Assembly: GCA_008802785.1 (NCBI GenBank)
Contig: VUYT01000002.1
Location: forward strand, 620,001 to 684,000
Direction: 5' to 3'
DNA length: 64,000 nt
DNA from: Symmetrospora coprosmae
Taxonomy: Eukaryota; Basidiomycota; Cystobasidiomycetes; Symmetrosporaceae
Shown here: positions 12,053 to 23,608 of the stretch, in pieces
Numbering within the stretch: position 1 is the first letter of the stretch
How the letters are laid out: every line of letters starts with the position of its first letter
Translations under genes and position numbers: made by a program
The notes under the pieces: model-generated
What the model saw: only the letters and a program-made list of their open reading frames with translations
Databases searched by the model: none
What the model was told of the DNA's origin: nothing

Positions 12053-13423
12053 GCTCAAGAGCGGGTATCTGTGACAGCGAGTAAGCTAGCGAGTGTGGGC
12101 AGAGATATAGCTAGCGAGTGTGGGTGGGTGCTGTGTGAGAGCGAGAGGAAAGGTCTGAGGTGGTGCAGGTGTGAGATGCAGACGCAAGCGATCTGGGTGG
12201 CCTCGTGGAGTGTTGCGTACAGCCGCACGCGCTCTGTAAAGGGGAATGTCGAGGATGTTCAAGGATTGCGTGACATCAAAGGTGAATAGCCTGCGCACCG
12301 GCTGCAGGGCGAAGTCGCTTCCCCGCACCCGCGGAAGTCGCGCCGACTACTGCGGCTCCATCGCGGCAGGAGATGCTGCGAGCCGATACGGTAGGGGTGC
12401 CTCGACACGAGAAGCTGCATTGCATTTCTTGCGTCAAACTGGCAACAACAAAGCAGGAAGATATCGGATTGGGCGCGCTACGTGGCAGCTTTGCTAAAGC
12501 TCTGCTTCAGGGTCTGGATTGATGGTGCAGCTCAGTGAAGCACGGGCGGAAATCAGAAGCTAGAAGGGGACAGCCAAGTCAGCCGATTGTTCCCCCGTTG
12601 TTGACCAGTGATTTTCGCGTTCGAGCCGAACTAGGGGTGCGGATGTAGTGTGACGGCTCAGGTAGTCAAGATGTCACCGAGATCGCTGCCTTTCCGCGAG
12701 GTCAGACAACGACCGCTCGACGAAGAGGTGCCATTTGTTGTGGTGTGTCGCTGAACCCTGTTGCCTCCGAAGAGACAAAGGGAGCCAGCTTCACGAGGTT
12801 CGGAGTCTCTTCAAGTCTCCTGATCATCGTAGCCGGGTGGAAACGGGGGAGGCGGAGGAATGGAGCGGGAGATAAAGCGAGCTTACTCACATTGATGTAG
12901 CTCGCTGCTTGTTTTGCTAGGCGGGACTTTGAGGAGTGTCAGTTAAAGGGAGCCAAGTACGGATTGGGGGGACTTCAGGATGGTGCGGTGACACAGCCAG
13001 GCGAGAGGACTGCCAAGAGCGGCTGGACGACTCTAGACTGACGCTATCGGGACGACGGGCACTCGCATAGTCGAGGATGCGATGCCGTGTTCCCTTGCGA
13101 CCCAGCGTACCGCGTCAAGCGCGTCCAGGCGTGGCGGAGTCAGGTGACCCGGCCGGGACACGTCGTACAGCGAGCAGATTCAGCGAAGCCACGAACTCGA
13201 TGCTGTTTGTATGTGCGGGCTGTGTGCAGTCGGCGTATGCTGTTCTGCTCCGAGGTTGGCGTCGGTTGAGAGTGGTGGTGGCCGCCCCTCCTCTGCCTCC
13301 CCTGCCCCTGTTCCCTTCCCTCGATCGCCGCCCCCTCGCTCCTCGCTCTCCCTCGAATTTCGCCCACCCTGGCTTCGACCCTCGCACCCGAACTCCAACA
13401 TCAAAAACACGCAATCACAAATC
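12053..13423. other. Gene-free 1.4-kb region between divergent genes
   Basis: It contains the leader of the minus-strand barrel gene and the promoter of RPS3. The last 150 bases before RPS3 are strongly C/T-rich on the plus strand, as in many fungal ribosomal protein promoters. I found no supportable gene or RNA. Confidence 0.5.
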
Positions 13424-14680
13424 ATGTCGGGCGCAGGAAACCAGGTGCGTCAGGATGCTGCGCTGTGTGCGCTGCACGTCGATGGCCGGGCTCCACGTCT
13501 GACTGTCTTATCTCACCGCCTGTCCCGATTCGCCCTGCTGCTATGATTCGACCCGCGATCCTGCTCGACTCGACTCGACTCGACCGACGCTGCACACGCT
13601 TGCTGCAACCTGCGCATCGATGGCTGCTCCGCTGCCTTGTGATGCTGCTCTTGCGCCTCTCCGCCGTGGTCATCCGCCCGCTGGCTGCACCGCACTGCAT
13701 TGCTGCGCTATCCCGCTCGCCCCATCGCCGCCGGCGCCCACAGATCATCAGCAAGCGACGCAAGTTCGTAGCCGACGGAGTCTTCTTCGCCGAGCTCAGC
13801 GAGTTCTTCACCCGGGAGCTCGCCAACGAGGGCTACTCTGGGTGCGAGGTCCGCGTCACGCACGCCCGAACCGAGGTCATCATCCGCGCCACGCACACGC
13901 AGGAGGTCCTCGGCGAGAAGGGACGCCGCATCCGAGAGCTCACGAGCCTCGTCCAGAAGCGCTTCAAGTTCGCCGAGGGCTCCATCGAGCTCTACGCCGA
14001 AAAGGTCCGCAACCGCGGTCTCAGCGCCATCGCCCAGTGCGAGTCGCTCAAGTACAAGCTCCTCGGTGGTCTCGCCGTTCGACGGTGGGTGCCTATCGCT
14101 GGCACTGGCGGACGGTGCTTTCTGCCGCACACGAATGCTGACGTTCTCCTCTCCCACCCATGCAGAGCTGCCTACGGTGTCCTCCGATTCGTCATGGAGT
14201 CTGGCGCCAAGGGCTGCGAGGTTGTCATTTCCGGCAAGCTGCGTGCTGCCCGAGCCAAGGCAATGAAGTTCACCGACGGCTTCATGATCCAGTGGGTTGA
14301 AGCTTTCTCGGGCTCTCCTCGCAGCAAGTCAGCAACTTCTCTCCGATTGCGTGCTGACGAATGTACAATTTGCCATGTTGCACAGCTCCGGACAGCCCGC
14401 CCGTGACTACGTCGACCAGGCCGTCCGCCACGTCTACCTTCGCCAGGGTGTGCTCGGCATCAAGGTCAAGATCATGAAGGCATGGGACCCGGAGGGATTG
14501 ACCGGCCCGACCAAGCCGCTTCCGGACATGGTCACGATTGTCGAGCCAAAGGAGGAGGCGCCCATCAGCGCTCCCATCTCGGACTCAAAGGTCCAGGAGC
14601 TCGCCCAGCCCCAGACTGCCCCTGCCGCCCAGGTCGAGGCGACCCGCGAGGCCATGCCCGAGGGTACCCAGTCGTACTAG
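13424..14680 (+). CDS. RPS3: 40S ribosomal protein S3 (uS3)
   Basis: Exons 13424-13444, 13744-14084, 14166-14291, 14386-14680 give 260 residues. The start MSGAGNQ is followed by [20 protein letters not shown], the KH-domain core ([12 protein letters not shown]), [20 protein letters not shown], and [17 protein letters not shown], all diagnostic of eukaryotic S3. S3 lines the mRNA entry channel of the small subunit and also has reported DNA-repair endonuclease activity in other eukaryotes. The first exon is only 21 nt and the first intron is 299 nt, long for this window, as is common for early introns in ribosomal protein genes. The C-terminal tail ([13 protein letters not shown]...) is a normal variable extension. 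Confidence 0.97.
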
Positions 14681-15043
14681 ACGGAGCGCGGATATGTGCT
14701 GCTCTAGAGTCGTTGTGTTGTCGTCGTTCTAGTCTCACCCGGACTTTTGCCGCGCGCAATGCCATCGCAAAACAGTCAAAAAGCCAACAGATCGTTTCGA
14801 CCCCCTCCGTACCTGTACTGATGCTGCTGCCTTACACTGCGATCTCGGCTGTTGTCCATTGTCACTGTCACTATCACTGTCATTGTCGGTTCTCGGCGTT
14901 GGTGTTGGCGTGGGCTCCGGCCCTGTCGGCCCCTCGCTCAACTTGTCGTAGTGCCGACAGGGTCAATTTCGTCAGATCACCCCGTCAGCCTCGAGCATAG
15001 CAGAAAGGCGAAGGCTCATCTGAGCAAGGCATCCGCGCACACG
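14681..15043. other. Intergenic, RPS3 to SLC35C2-like
   Basis: Holds the RPS3 3' end and the next promoter. A short degenerate run of TGTCAC/TATCAC/TGTCAT hexamers lies at about 14856-14887. No gene seen. Confidence 0.5.
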
Positions 15044-17603
15044 ATGGCGGATCCCATCCACGCGCGCGAGCTCGTCATGGAGGACTCCCTGTACAGCCGA
15101 GGGATGCTCAGCACGGATCAGCTCGTCAACGAGGAACGTGAGCTCGAGCGGGACAGGAAGGGCAAGGGAAGGGCAGTCGAGCGTGAGGAGGAGGATCAAG
15201 ATGAGGATGAGGAGGATGCGCACAGTGGCAGCAGCAGCAACGGAAGATATGGCTATGGCCATGGCCGTGGCGATCCTTCGCAGCATCGCGATGAAAGGGA
15301 AGCAGGACGGCGGCCTCGGTCACGCTCGCAGTCGCAGTCAGCGCGCTACGATGGCCGCAAAGACGGCAACAGCTACGGCGATGAGGACGACGACGACGAC
15401 GATGATGATGACAACGACAAAGACGGATACGCACTCTCTGGCGGCGCGGGCGAGGACGGCGACAGCATACCGTTGCATGGCCGGCGGGCAGTGCCACGGT
15501 CAGGGCAGCGAGGCGCCTCACGCGACGGGAGTGCCATAACGTCGCCTGCAGGCAAGACCAGGAGAAATGGTCATGCCTCGGGCAAGCGGGCACGGTCAGC
15601 GTCAGTGCTCGGCGGCCTGCTAGAGAAGAACACCCTGCCAGAAGACCCCAACGTCTCGAAGGCCGAGCTGCGCAGGCGCTACATACGCCGCATCGCAGTC
15701 AATGCCGTCTTCATCCTTGCGTGGTGCGTGTACACGACCACTGGCTCCCACACGCGTAGATGCGGCTGGCCTTGCTGACGCTCGTCACCCTCTCTCTTTC
15801 TCTGGTTGCGCAGGTACACGTTCTCGACGTTGATATCGCTGTACAGTGCGTCCAGGCGACCTGTCTAGCCCACGCGCGCGCGCGCCCGAGACCTGCGAGA
15901 AGGGTAACTGATGCGGGCCCCCAATTGCTCTGCATTGTCTATCTGCAGACAAATGGATGTTCTCGCCAGAACATTACGGCTTTGGCTTCCCGCTCTTCGT
16001 CACTTCTTGCCACATGCTCGTCCAGTTTGTGCTCTGCTCGGTCGTCCTCTCCTTCTTTCCGTCGCTAAGGCCTGCTCATCGGCCGGAGCCTCGGGGCTAT
16101 GCGTCAGTGGACCTCACATTCCCTGCAAACAGCCGCTTACACGTAGCTGATCCTTCCTTCCGCCTCCTGATAGTACAAAGGTCGTGCCTTGCGGCCTTGC
16201 TACCGGCCTAGACATCGGCCTCTCCAACCTGAGTCTCAAGACAATCACACTCTCCTTCTACAGTGAGCAGCTTCCATACCTTTCGCACTCCAGATACAGA
16301 GGGCTGATTCCTTTCCGACTCTGTTTTCGCACGCAGCCATGTGCAAGTCGTCGGTCCTCGGCTTTGTCCTCCTCTTCGCCTTTGTCTTCCGCCTCGAGAA
16401 GCCGACGCTGCCTTTGATTGGCGTAATCGGCATCATCACTGCAGGCGTCATCATGATGGTGTCGTCCGAGACGCAATTCCACCTCGTGGGCATGATGCAG
16501 GTCCTCACGGCGTCGTGCCTCTCCGGCCTCCGCTGGAGCCTCACCCAGATCCTCCTCGACAAGGAGAGCATGGGCATGAACAACCCCTTTGCAACCCTGT
16601 TCTGGCTCGCACCCATCATGGGCATCTCGCTCGCACTCTGCTCAATCTTCATCGAAGGCTGGTTCACCGTCTTTAGCTCGCAGTTCTTTGATGGAATAGA
16701 GCGCACGCTCCTGACAATGGCCATCATACTGCTCCCAGGGGTCTTGGCGTTCTCAATGAGTAGGTCGGCCTGGCTTGGACGGTGTCAAATAACCCCGGAT
16801 GCTGACCTCGCCCGGCACCGACTGTACAGATGTTGCAGGTGGGCCACCCAGATTTCGTAATTGTTGCGCACGCTCGTAACAGCGCTGATGACTTCCGTCG
16901 GATCCCGACATCAACAGAGTTTGGCCTCATTCAGCGGACAAGTGTCGTGACACTGTGCGTGGCACGTCTTGGCTGCTCTGGCTTAAGGGCGAGGCTTGCT
17001 GACAGGCGATCTGACTGCCTTCGCAGGTCAGTCGCCGGCATCTTCAAGGAGGTCGCGACCATTGGGCTGGCCACGCTCATCTTCCACGACGAGCTCACGC
17101 CCATCAACATCTCTGGGCTGTGCGTGGCGCTCTTCGGCATCGGGCTGTACAACTACATGAAGTATCGCAACTACAAGAGCGCCGAGAAGCAGGTGCTGTC
17201 TGGCAAAGGAGGCGGCGGCTCGGGCGCTGCGAACGGACACGGGCGACCCGGTTCAAACGACGAGCCGGAGGCGCAGCAGTTTGCGCTTGTAGGCGAGGAG
17301 GACCTGCTCTCTTCGGACGACGAGGATGCGGTGGAGCTCGACGACCCGCAGCGGCGGCGCGTGGGATTGCCCAGCAATGCTGAGGAGCGCGCGGGCGCTG
17401 GCGCCAATGTCCATCTCCTCCCTTCCTACGCCGAAACGCATCCGGCTGCGCAGATTGCGGCCGAGACGGCGCGCTTGGAGAAGGAGGTGAAGCGCGATCA
17501 GGTGCTCGTCGATCTCGATGCGGAGGAACATCAGCTCGAAGAATCGATGCGTGGTCCGCATCGAGGGGGCGACTCTGCGATAGACGCCAAGAAGTCCGAC
17601 TAG
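15044..17603 (+). CDS. SLC35C2/Ymd8-like sugar-phosphate or nucleotide-sugar transporter
   Basis: Eight exons: 15044-15723, 15814-15845, 15949-16102, 16174-16262, 16337-16759, 16830-16838, 16918-16954, 17027-17603 (666 aa). About 220 hydrophilic residues, including a run of Asp, precede a triose-phosphate-transporter (TPT) domain. Family marks are [59 protein letters not shown], the [13 protein letters not shown] motif, and [20 protein letters not shown] near the end. Proteins of this group sit in Golgi or ER membranes. The substrate is not deducible; human SLC35C2 is linked to GDP-fucose. The C-terminal tail is long, acidic and coiled-coil prone. Exon 6 is only 9 nt and is needed to give the conserved ...[15 protein letters not shown]... 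junction. Splice phases close across all eight exons. Confidence 0.88.
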
Positions 17604-17934
17604 CTACATGTTGGTGGGAGGTATATTCTGTTGTGGTACAACGATGAATCTCGAAAGCAAACAGTCTCTAGTCTCGCAGGGGTAGATGATGTACTGATAC
17701 GGCGCGCTGAGTTGGGTATGCTACACCGACGCAAGAATATGCTCAGATGAGATAGAGCACGTCCAGTGCCTCTGGAAAAAGGAGGAGCCAAAGAAGCGTA
17801 GGGGCACCTTTGGAATGAGCTGGCAGTGCGAAAGCCGACAAGGTCGCTTAAGTGTGATGCGCCCGATGTGTAGCGGGACCAAGTGCGCGAAGGCTCACCG
17901 GAAGTAAGTCATGCATGCAAAAACGCCGACACAA
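17604..17934. other. Convergent intergenic region
   Basis: 3' flanks of the transporter gene and the minus-strand Ser/Pro-rich gene. Nothing else recognised. Confidence 0.5.
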
Positions 17935-19008
17935 TCACTGCCTGGCCTTTCCAAGTAGCTCGTCAACCGTTCGCTGCAGTCGCTCCAGCTCGCTGGGGTC
18001 GATGCCCGCTAGTGACGGCAGGTTCAGTTGGAGTGTGCTGATTATATCTGCAAGCCTCTCCATAGCCGGCGGGAGGGCGAAATCGACAGGATCTGCCAGC
18101 TGGTGTTCCGGCGACGTTGACTTGAACGCAGTGGTTGCGCTTGTCGCTGGCGACAGCTCCGAATACGGGCTGGACAGGACGAGTCCAGGAGGGAAGTCGG
18201 GAGGCGACGGCGTGCAGAAGGCCGCAGGCGGGACGGAGCGTGTCATGGCGGGTGCGTGTCCCGGGCTGCACTGACTGAAAGCCATCGGCTCTTCCTCCAT
18301 ATCGGCGGGCGAGAAGTACGCGCCAAGCGGAGGCGGCGCCGTGTGATGCGTACGCTGCATGCTAGGCGCACAAAGCATTGACGTGCTGGCCGGACTGCAG
18401 TCGAGTAGGGCCATCGGAGCTGGGGACCAGCTGTCGGGAAGCCGCATTGACAACTCTTGCTTTGAAGAGGGTCCGGAAAACAACAGAGGCGGAGGCGGAG
18501 AGTATTGCGTGTACTCGCGCATGAGAGCCTCGACGTCGTCGTGCTCGACCCTCGTCAGGCTCTGTGTCCTCGTATGCGCCTGCCCACTGGTCTCGAAACG
18601 CTTTCCTGCATGACCGATGAGGTGCATCCGCCGTGCCCGCGGAGCTGCTCCCGGGCTGTGGTTCAAGTGCAGCAAAGCAGAAGGTGCTAGGTCGGAGACG
18701 GTGCTGGCACGGCGCCTGGTGGGCGCGCTGTCGAAGAGGAGGCCGGCCTGCTTATACGGAGCAGCGGACTGCCGGGCCGGAGAGCCTTGACCTCTGACGG
18801 GACTAGCCCCATGTGTGCGGGCCTTGACGGCTAGACTGAGGCTCGCTCGCCCGTCCTTGTCGACTTTGAGCGACGGGGAACCGCTGCTGTAGGTGACGGG
18901 CTTGTTGTCGCTCGGCGCGATCCTGTTGGAGATGGCGCCCAGCGGTGTGCGCGGCTTGCGGTGAGGAGAAGGGGAGGAAGGAGCAGCAGCGTATTGGCTT
19001 CTGAGCAT
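17935..19008 (-). CDS. Unrecognised Ser/Pro-rich protein
   Basis: A single uninterrupted frame of 357 residues with an ATG at 19008. Composition is Ser/Pro/Ala-rich and probably mostly disordered. Near the N-terminus is RKPRTPLGAISNRI, a pattern common in cell-cycle and cytoskeletal regulators, where it can be a Cdk-phosphorylated TP site. The C-terminal 50 residues look helical (MERLADIISTLQLNLPSL then IDPSELERLQRTVDELLG). I do not recognise the family. A nuclear or cytoskeletal regulatory role is speculation from composition. Codon usage and the clean frame support that it is real. Confidence 0.65.
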   Translation of the reverse strand: MLRSQYAAAPSSPSPHRKPRTPLGAISNRIAPSDNKPVTYSSGSPSLKVDKDGRASLSLAVKARTHGASPVRGQGSPARQSAAPYKQAGLLFDSAPTRRRASTVSDLAPSALLHLNHSPGAAPRARRMHLIGHAGKRFETSGQAHTRTQSLTRVEHDDVEALMREYTQYSPPPPLLFSGPSSKQELSMRLPDSWSPAPMALLDCSPASTSMLCAPSMQRTHHTAPPPLGAYFSPADMEEEPMAFSQCSPGHAPAMTRSVPPAAFCTPSPPDFPPGLVLSSPYSELSPATSATTAFKSTSPEHQLADPVDFALPPAMERLADIISTLQLNLPSLAGIDPSELERLQRTVDELLGKARQ

Positions 19009-19312
19009 GATGCGGACCTGCTAGTGTAGGCAAGGCCAACGACGAGCGTGTGGTGGTTGTTCTTGGTAGAGTCGCGAAAGAGCTCCGTCGCCCTTGAGTG
19101 TCCTCCTTCCGCTTCACGGAGAGCCCCGGCGCGGGTGGCAAATGCGAAAAGTAAACACGGATTTCGGAACGACGACTGGGTATCTCTCATCCCACTGCGC
19201 AATACAGATACGTAAGACTGCATGGACGACGCACTGCAATACTGCGACTTGCTTATGTGCGCCACACCCATATGCGGTTGTAGCCTGGGCCTCTGCTCCA
19301 TCCCGCACGCAC
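19009..19312. other. Intergenic
   Basis: Upstream region of the Ser/Pro-rich gene and 3' flank of the DUF1749 gene, both minus strand. No feature recognised. Confidence 0.5.
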
Positions 19313-20399
19313 CTACAACCCCTTGATTAAGTCAATGACCATGTCTACGAAAGTGCGCTGGGCCTCCACATCCTCAATGTTGTGATTCGCTCCCCCCAAT
19401 ACCCTTCCCTCCGCGTCAGGCCCTGCGTGTCTTGCCATCCGTTGCACGAGCTTCTCCTTGTCGATCCTGTCCGGGACGCACTCATCTGACCCGCCAACCA
19501 GTATCAGGCTCTTCGCCTTCGCTCGGTCTTGCCTCTCAGCTGCCGCCTTCATTCCGCAGAATGCGCGTGCCATCTCCTCCTCCGTGAGGTCGGATGAGAA
19601 GAAGTCCTCCTTGCCGCCCCGGGCGACCATGCTCACCCATCGCTCAGCAGAAACTGAGACGGGCGTGCCGCCGTACATCTCTCGGATGGTGGCAGGAGGT
19701 GGAAAGAAGGCACCATCGCCTGCCGCTATCTGTGCTTCGCACGCTGCGATCGTGCGAACCAGGAGGTCGCGGTCGGCGTACGTGTTTGGTGCCTCTGCGT
19801 ATTCTCGGTCCGAGACAGGGGCCTGTAAAATAGATGCGCTGTACGTTGATGTCGTATGATGCAGCTGCCAGAAGCGTACAATGTCCTGGCAGCCTGACCA
19901 AGCGAGGACAGGTGGGAAAGTCAGCCTGAGCGCCCAGGTGCGCTTGCAGACGCAGACAGCACGACGGCTTGCAGATGCTACTCGCTGCGCGCACAAGAGC
20001 ACATTCACCTGTGCTGTGACCAAGCAAGACCAGCTTGCCTTTCGTGCCTTTGACGCGTCGGAGATAAGCCTCAAGCGACAGGAGGTCTTCCGCATCGCGG
20101 TCGATTGATCCCAGTCCCCATCCACTGTAGCTCGACCGTGTAAGCGCTTGTATCAAAGACCATCCGCTCGTGGAGCTCCCTCTCTCGTGCGCGCCATCCG
20201 ATGATGTTGAGTCCAGCCGTTCGAGAGCGACCGTCAGGAGAGGCAGGTACTCCGTGGACGCGAGACCCTCGCCCAGACCGCCAATGTATACGATAGCGTT
20301 GGATCCGGAAGTGCAGCCCGATTCAAAGGCAGTGAGACGGTGTTGCGCGGAGTAAACGTGCAGCACGCCGGGCATAGGCGTCGTGGTGTTTTCCGTCAT
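19313..20399 (-). CDS. DUF1749 alpha/beta-hydrolase-fold protein
   Basis: Exons 20399-20009 and 19893-19313 (323 aa), joined by a 115-nt GTGAAT...CAG intron. The N-terminal half has IVYIGGLGEGL, a strand-loop like the oxyanion region of hydrolases, and the nucleophile elbow GHSTGCQD is assembled exactly across the intron. Later come LILVGGSDECVPD, the usual acid region, and LGGANHNIED, which carries the catalytic-type His. This set is typical of the fungal and plant UPF0613/DUF1749 family. The substrate is unknown, so only a hydrolase fold is claimed. The start chosen is the first in-frame ATG before the conserved region. Confidence 0.85.
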
Positions 20400-20743
20400 G
20401 GTGCAGAAGCTCAAGGTGCGTGTCCGTGCGAGCGCACCAGGTTTGGGGCGCCGAAGTCGCTGGCGATATGAACAGTATCCTGGGACAGCACAAGCTCACA
20501 AATACGTGGCGACGGTACGGTTGTCGTACTGCGCACAAGTTGGTTCGCTCAGAACACAGCGAGCCGGATCTACAGGCGGGTCTCGGGCCTCGCCCAAAAC
20601 CCGATCGAATCTGATTAGATTAGATTGCAAGCACAGCGGCGGGAAGATTGGCATTTGTTAGCGGCCAATTGCTACGATACTTACACCTGCACAACAACAA
20701 GATGCGCGAAGTACTGCGTCTATATACAGATGGCCAACTGTCG
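20400..20743. other. Intergenic
   Basis: Promoter side of the DUF1749 gene and 3' flank of the DUF218 gene. A short GATTAGATTAGATTG run lies at about 20611-20625; no gene. Confidence 0.5.
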
Positions 20744-22435
20744 TCACTCCTCCCACGGCAGACGGCCGGGATAGACGGCCCTGCCTTGCACGGGGCAGAA
20801 CTCCAGCAGCTGCACTAGGGCCGGGTTGCTCACATGATACGGGTGGATTCTGCGATGTGGATTCCTCGCCCGCCGCTTGCCTAGTAGGAAACCCTTGCAC
20901 CCATAGATGTCCTCGCTGTACGGCTTGAGGCCGTACTCCTTCTCCCCCAGGTAGGACTGGCCCGTCTCGCCCTCATCGTCAATTCCAACATAGGTGAACG
21001 CCGAGAGCGGGAACTTGAGGCTGTGCCGATGTATGTCTGTGAAGCGCGTCCGCTTCATCCCAAAGCCGACCACCGTGATCCGAGCTGGATACCGGCCGGT
21101 CATCCTGCAAGTGTGCCGCAAAAGGGCGTGTCAGCGCGAGCACGCTGCCGGAACTTCAAAGGCCTTGGCTCACTCCTTGAACCGGCATATGCTAAAGAGC
21201 AGGTTCTGAAAGCTGTCTAGCGCGTACTGTTCCGTGGTAGCTCGAGGAAAGAGGCCTCTTTCGATGCCCGAGACAGCCAAGGCGGTCTTGTCGGTCTGCC
21301 TCGACGGTGTCACTGTAGGCGTCTTCTCTACACCGACAACAGGCTGTTTGGGCGTGCCGTATTGCCTGTACAGGTCGAGCAGCTCGGCCAGCCGGTAGTA
21401 CGAGTCTCCCTCCGTCTCCTGCGCGTTCGTCCGGGTCTGACCTCCCGAGAAAATGAGCAGCGCTGTTGGATCCGCTGTGACCAGCTCGGCACCCTTCATG
21501 ATGTGCTTGAGGAACGTCTTGACGCTGCCACCCCTCTGCATCGGCTCTAGCACCCAGCTGTCATCGCTGTCCGCTTCTTCCGGCAATCTGCCCTTGAAGA
21601 CGGCATGCCCGGGCACCATGACGAGATGATCCAGTGCGCTCAGGTCAACAGGCGCATAAACGGGTCCAGCTGAAGTGGCACTTCCGCCTGCGTTGCCCGC
21701 CTTGAAGACTTCGACGCCGACGTGGCTGTCCTCGACAGCATAGCGCGCCTCCTCCTTGACCTGCTTGACGCCCTCTATCCGTCGGCGTGCCTTCTCCACA
21801 GCTGCAGCCACCGCTTGCGCTTGCGCCTGTGCCGCTGCGTTGCCCACGAGCGCTTTGTTCGGGAGGGGCAGAGTGGCGCGGATGGACAATGGCAAGCGGT
21901 GCTGCTCGGCCTTGAGCGGATGCTCGTGGAGATAGAAGCGGATGTTGTAGAGCAGGCTCAGGATGAGGGTGAGGAGCAGCAAGAGCACTGCGAGGTTTGT
22001 GGTGCGCGCGCGGGCGGTGAGATTCGAAGGGCGAAAGATGGCGAGAGGCGAGCTGCGCGAGAAGAGGAGGGACGACAGGTACGTGGGTAGGCTGGCGCCG
22101 CGACCGTGCTGATATCGGCTGCTCGGATGGCCGTACCCAAGGCCACTCTCGCCGTCGCCAGTGAGAAACGAAGAGTACGAGCCAGAGTGCTTGCCGCTGC
22201 CCCAGCCGCCGCGCAGGCGATGCTGCCGCTTGCGCTGCAGAGTGACGGAGCTCGTCGTGGGCCCACCGCTGGATGCCTGTGAGCTCGAGCTCGCTGTCCT
22301 CTTTGGCGAGAGAGACGCGGGTCCACCATTCGCAGCGGTCGCGTATAATGGCAAGGGCAAGGCAGCTGAGCCTGAGCCTGAGCCTGAGCCTGAACCTGCC
22401 CCAGCTCCAGCTCCTGCCGCGTTTGTCGATGACAT
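20744..22435 (-). CDS. DUF218 (YdcF-like) domain, single-pass membrane protein
   Basis: Exons 22435-21174 and 21104-20744 (540 aa) around a 69-nt GTGAGC intron. A Gly/Ser repeat opens the protein. One strong membrane helix (NLAVLLLLLTLILSLLYNI, about residues 145-165) follows a basic stretch, so a type II topology is likely, with the C-terminal domain in a lumen or outside. The lumenal part has DHLVMVPGHAVFKG, ALLIFSGGQTRTNAQETEG, TTEQYALDSFQNLLF and ITVVGFGMKRTRF, the conserved blocks of fungal DUF218 proteins. The bacterial relatives (SanA, YdcF) act in envelope processes; the fungal function is unknown. It is divergent from the small membrane-protein gene at 22678, sharing about 240 bp. 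Confidence 0.82.
22365..22400 (-). repeat. Hexamer repeat encoding Gly-Ser
   Basis: About six degenerate copies of CTGAGC/CTGAAC, read on the minus strand as Gly-Ser dipeptides at the start of the DUF218 protein. Confidence 0.85.
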
Positions 22436-22677
22436 GGGCGCAGCGGTTCTGATTTCAACGAGTGTGGTGCGATCTGCCGTATTGTGCTATCCTGCCTGTG
22501 CCATTGCTGCAGTCCAGCTGGGCAGTGGATGTCGGTGAGAGAAAGAGCCTTTCCAGTCCAAGGGCCCATCAAGCAGCACGGCTCTCCATCCTACCGACAC
22601 CATCCATCGACGCAACCGCCTCAAGCAGGTTGTCGGATCCCGTGCAGTGCACGTCACGCTGTCCGCGAGCCACACGC

Positions 22678-23276
22678 ATGATGTACTGCCTCCGGAGCTG
22701 TAAGCGTACTTTCCTCGTCTCACATGCACCAACCAACGCCACCTGACTATCCGTTCACTTCGGTTCCTTGGGCGGATACCAGTCCTGCTCCTCGTCTTCC
22801 TCCCATTCCCTATCGCACCTCCTCTCTTCTCCTTCCTCTTCCTCACTGCCTTCTACATCCAGAAGCGCCCATGGTGAGCTTCGCCGTCGGGGTTACGCCT
22901 CGCTCGGACGGACATTCGACACACCTGACGTCCATTGTCCCGCTGCTTCCGCTGCTCCAGCATCTACTGCACTCTCCTCCTCATCGGCATCTTCTTCAGC
23001 ACGAGCCATTGGGACCTCGCTCCGCACGGCTCCATCGCCGCAGAGTCCGGTGACGCTATCCGCCGCTGCTGGGCCGACCTGAACGGCGGACGCCTCCTAC
23101 AGATGCGCAGCTTCGGTCATGCGGCGAACCTCACGTCAATATCGCAGACGAGCAATGCGTCGGCGGAGCTCGATGGTGCAGCGGACTTGCGCCTGCTGCA
23201 GTGGCTTGGCCATGCAGTCGCGGCGGTCTCGTCAGGAGTCACCGAGAAGGCTTTTGGCTTCCGATTGACGCTTTAG
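22678..23276 (+). CDS. Small two-helix membrane protein, family not recognised
   Basis: Exons 22678-22699, 22783-22873, 22961-23276 (142 aa) with GTAAGC and GTGAGC donors and clean phase closure. The first 50 residues are very hydrophobic: LLLVFLPFPIAPPLFSFLF and, after a short loop, IYCTLLLIGIFFSTSHW. Two membrane passes, or a signal peptide plus one pass, are expected. The remainder is soluble, with MRSFGHAANLTSISQTSNA (possible N-glycosylation sites). I do not recognise the family, and the small first exon rests on splice signals only. It diverges from the DUF218 membrane-protein gene over about 240 bp. Confidence 0.55.
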
Positions 23277-23608
23277 GCTTGCAGCTACTTTTACAGCGAA
23301 TCACATCGAGGCATAGCACCTCACTCTCGCTGTGCCGTCAGTCATGTTGTTGTAAGGCAGTCCTTGAGCGGGTGTCGCTTTTGGTAATGACGGTTCATCT
23401 TCTCATCCTCGTACGTGCCGATCGATCGCCGCTCGTATGGAAGCGAGGCAAAAAGCTGCGCTGGACGATCTGCTTCTTCTGCGATTCTCTCTCGCACCTG
23501 TCCCTTGTGTCTGCCCTCATGCTTCTGATCATCCCGCCCCTATCCTTCAACGTGCATTTCTCTCCGGGAGTCCATAAGGCCTGTCGCTTGCGATGTAGCG
23601 AGCTGTGT
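23277..23608. other. Convergent intergenic region
   Basis: 3' flanks of the small membrane gene and the BTB pseudogene. No feature recognised. Confidence 0.5.

Noticed and set aside
13445-13743. Possible snoRNA in the first RPS3 intron
   Set aside because: Words such as TGTGATGC and CTGA occur, but no properly spaced C, D and terminal stem set could be assembled.
13465-14406. Long open frame reading through the first introns of RPS3
   Set aside because: Its first 90 codons are the 299-nt intron; conserved S3 sequence starts only at the acceptor, and splice sites are good.
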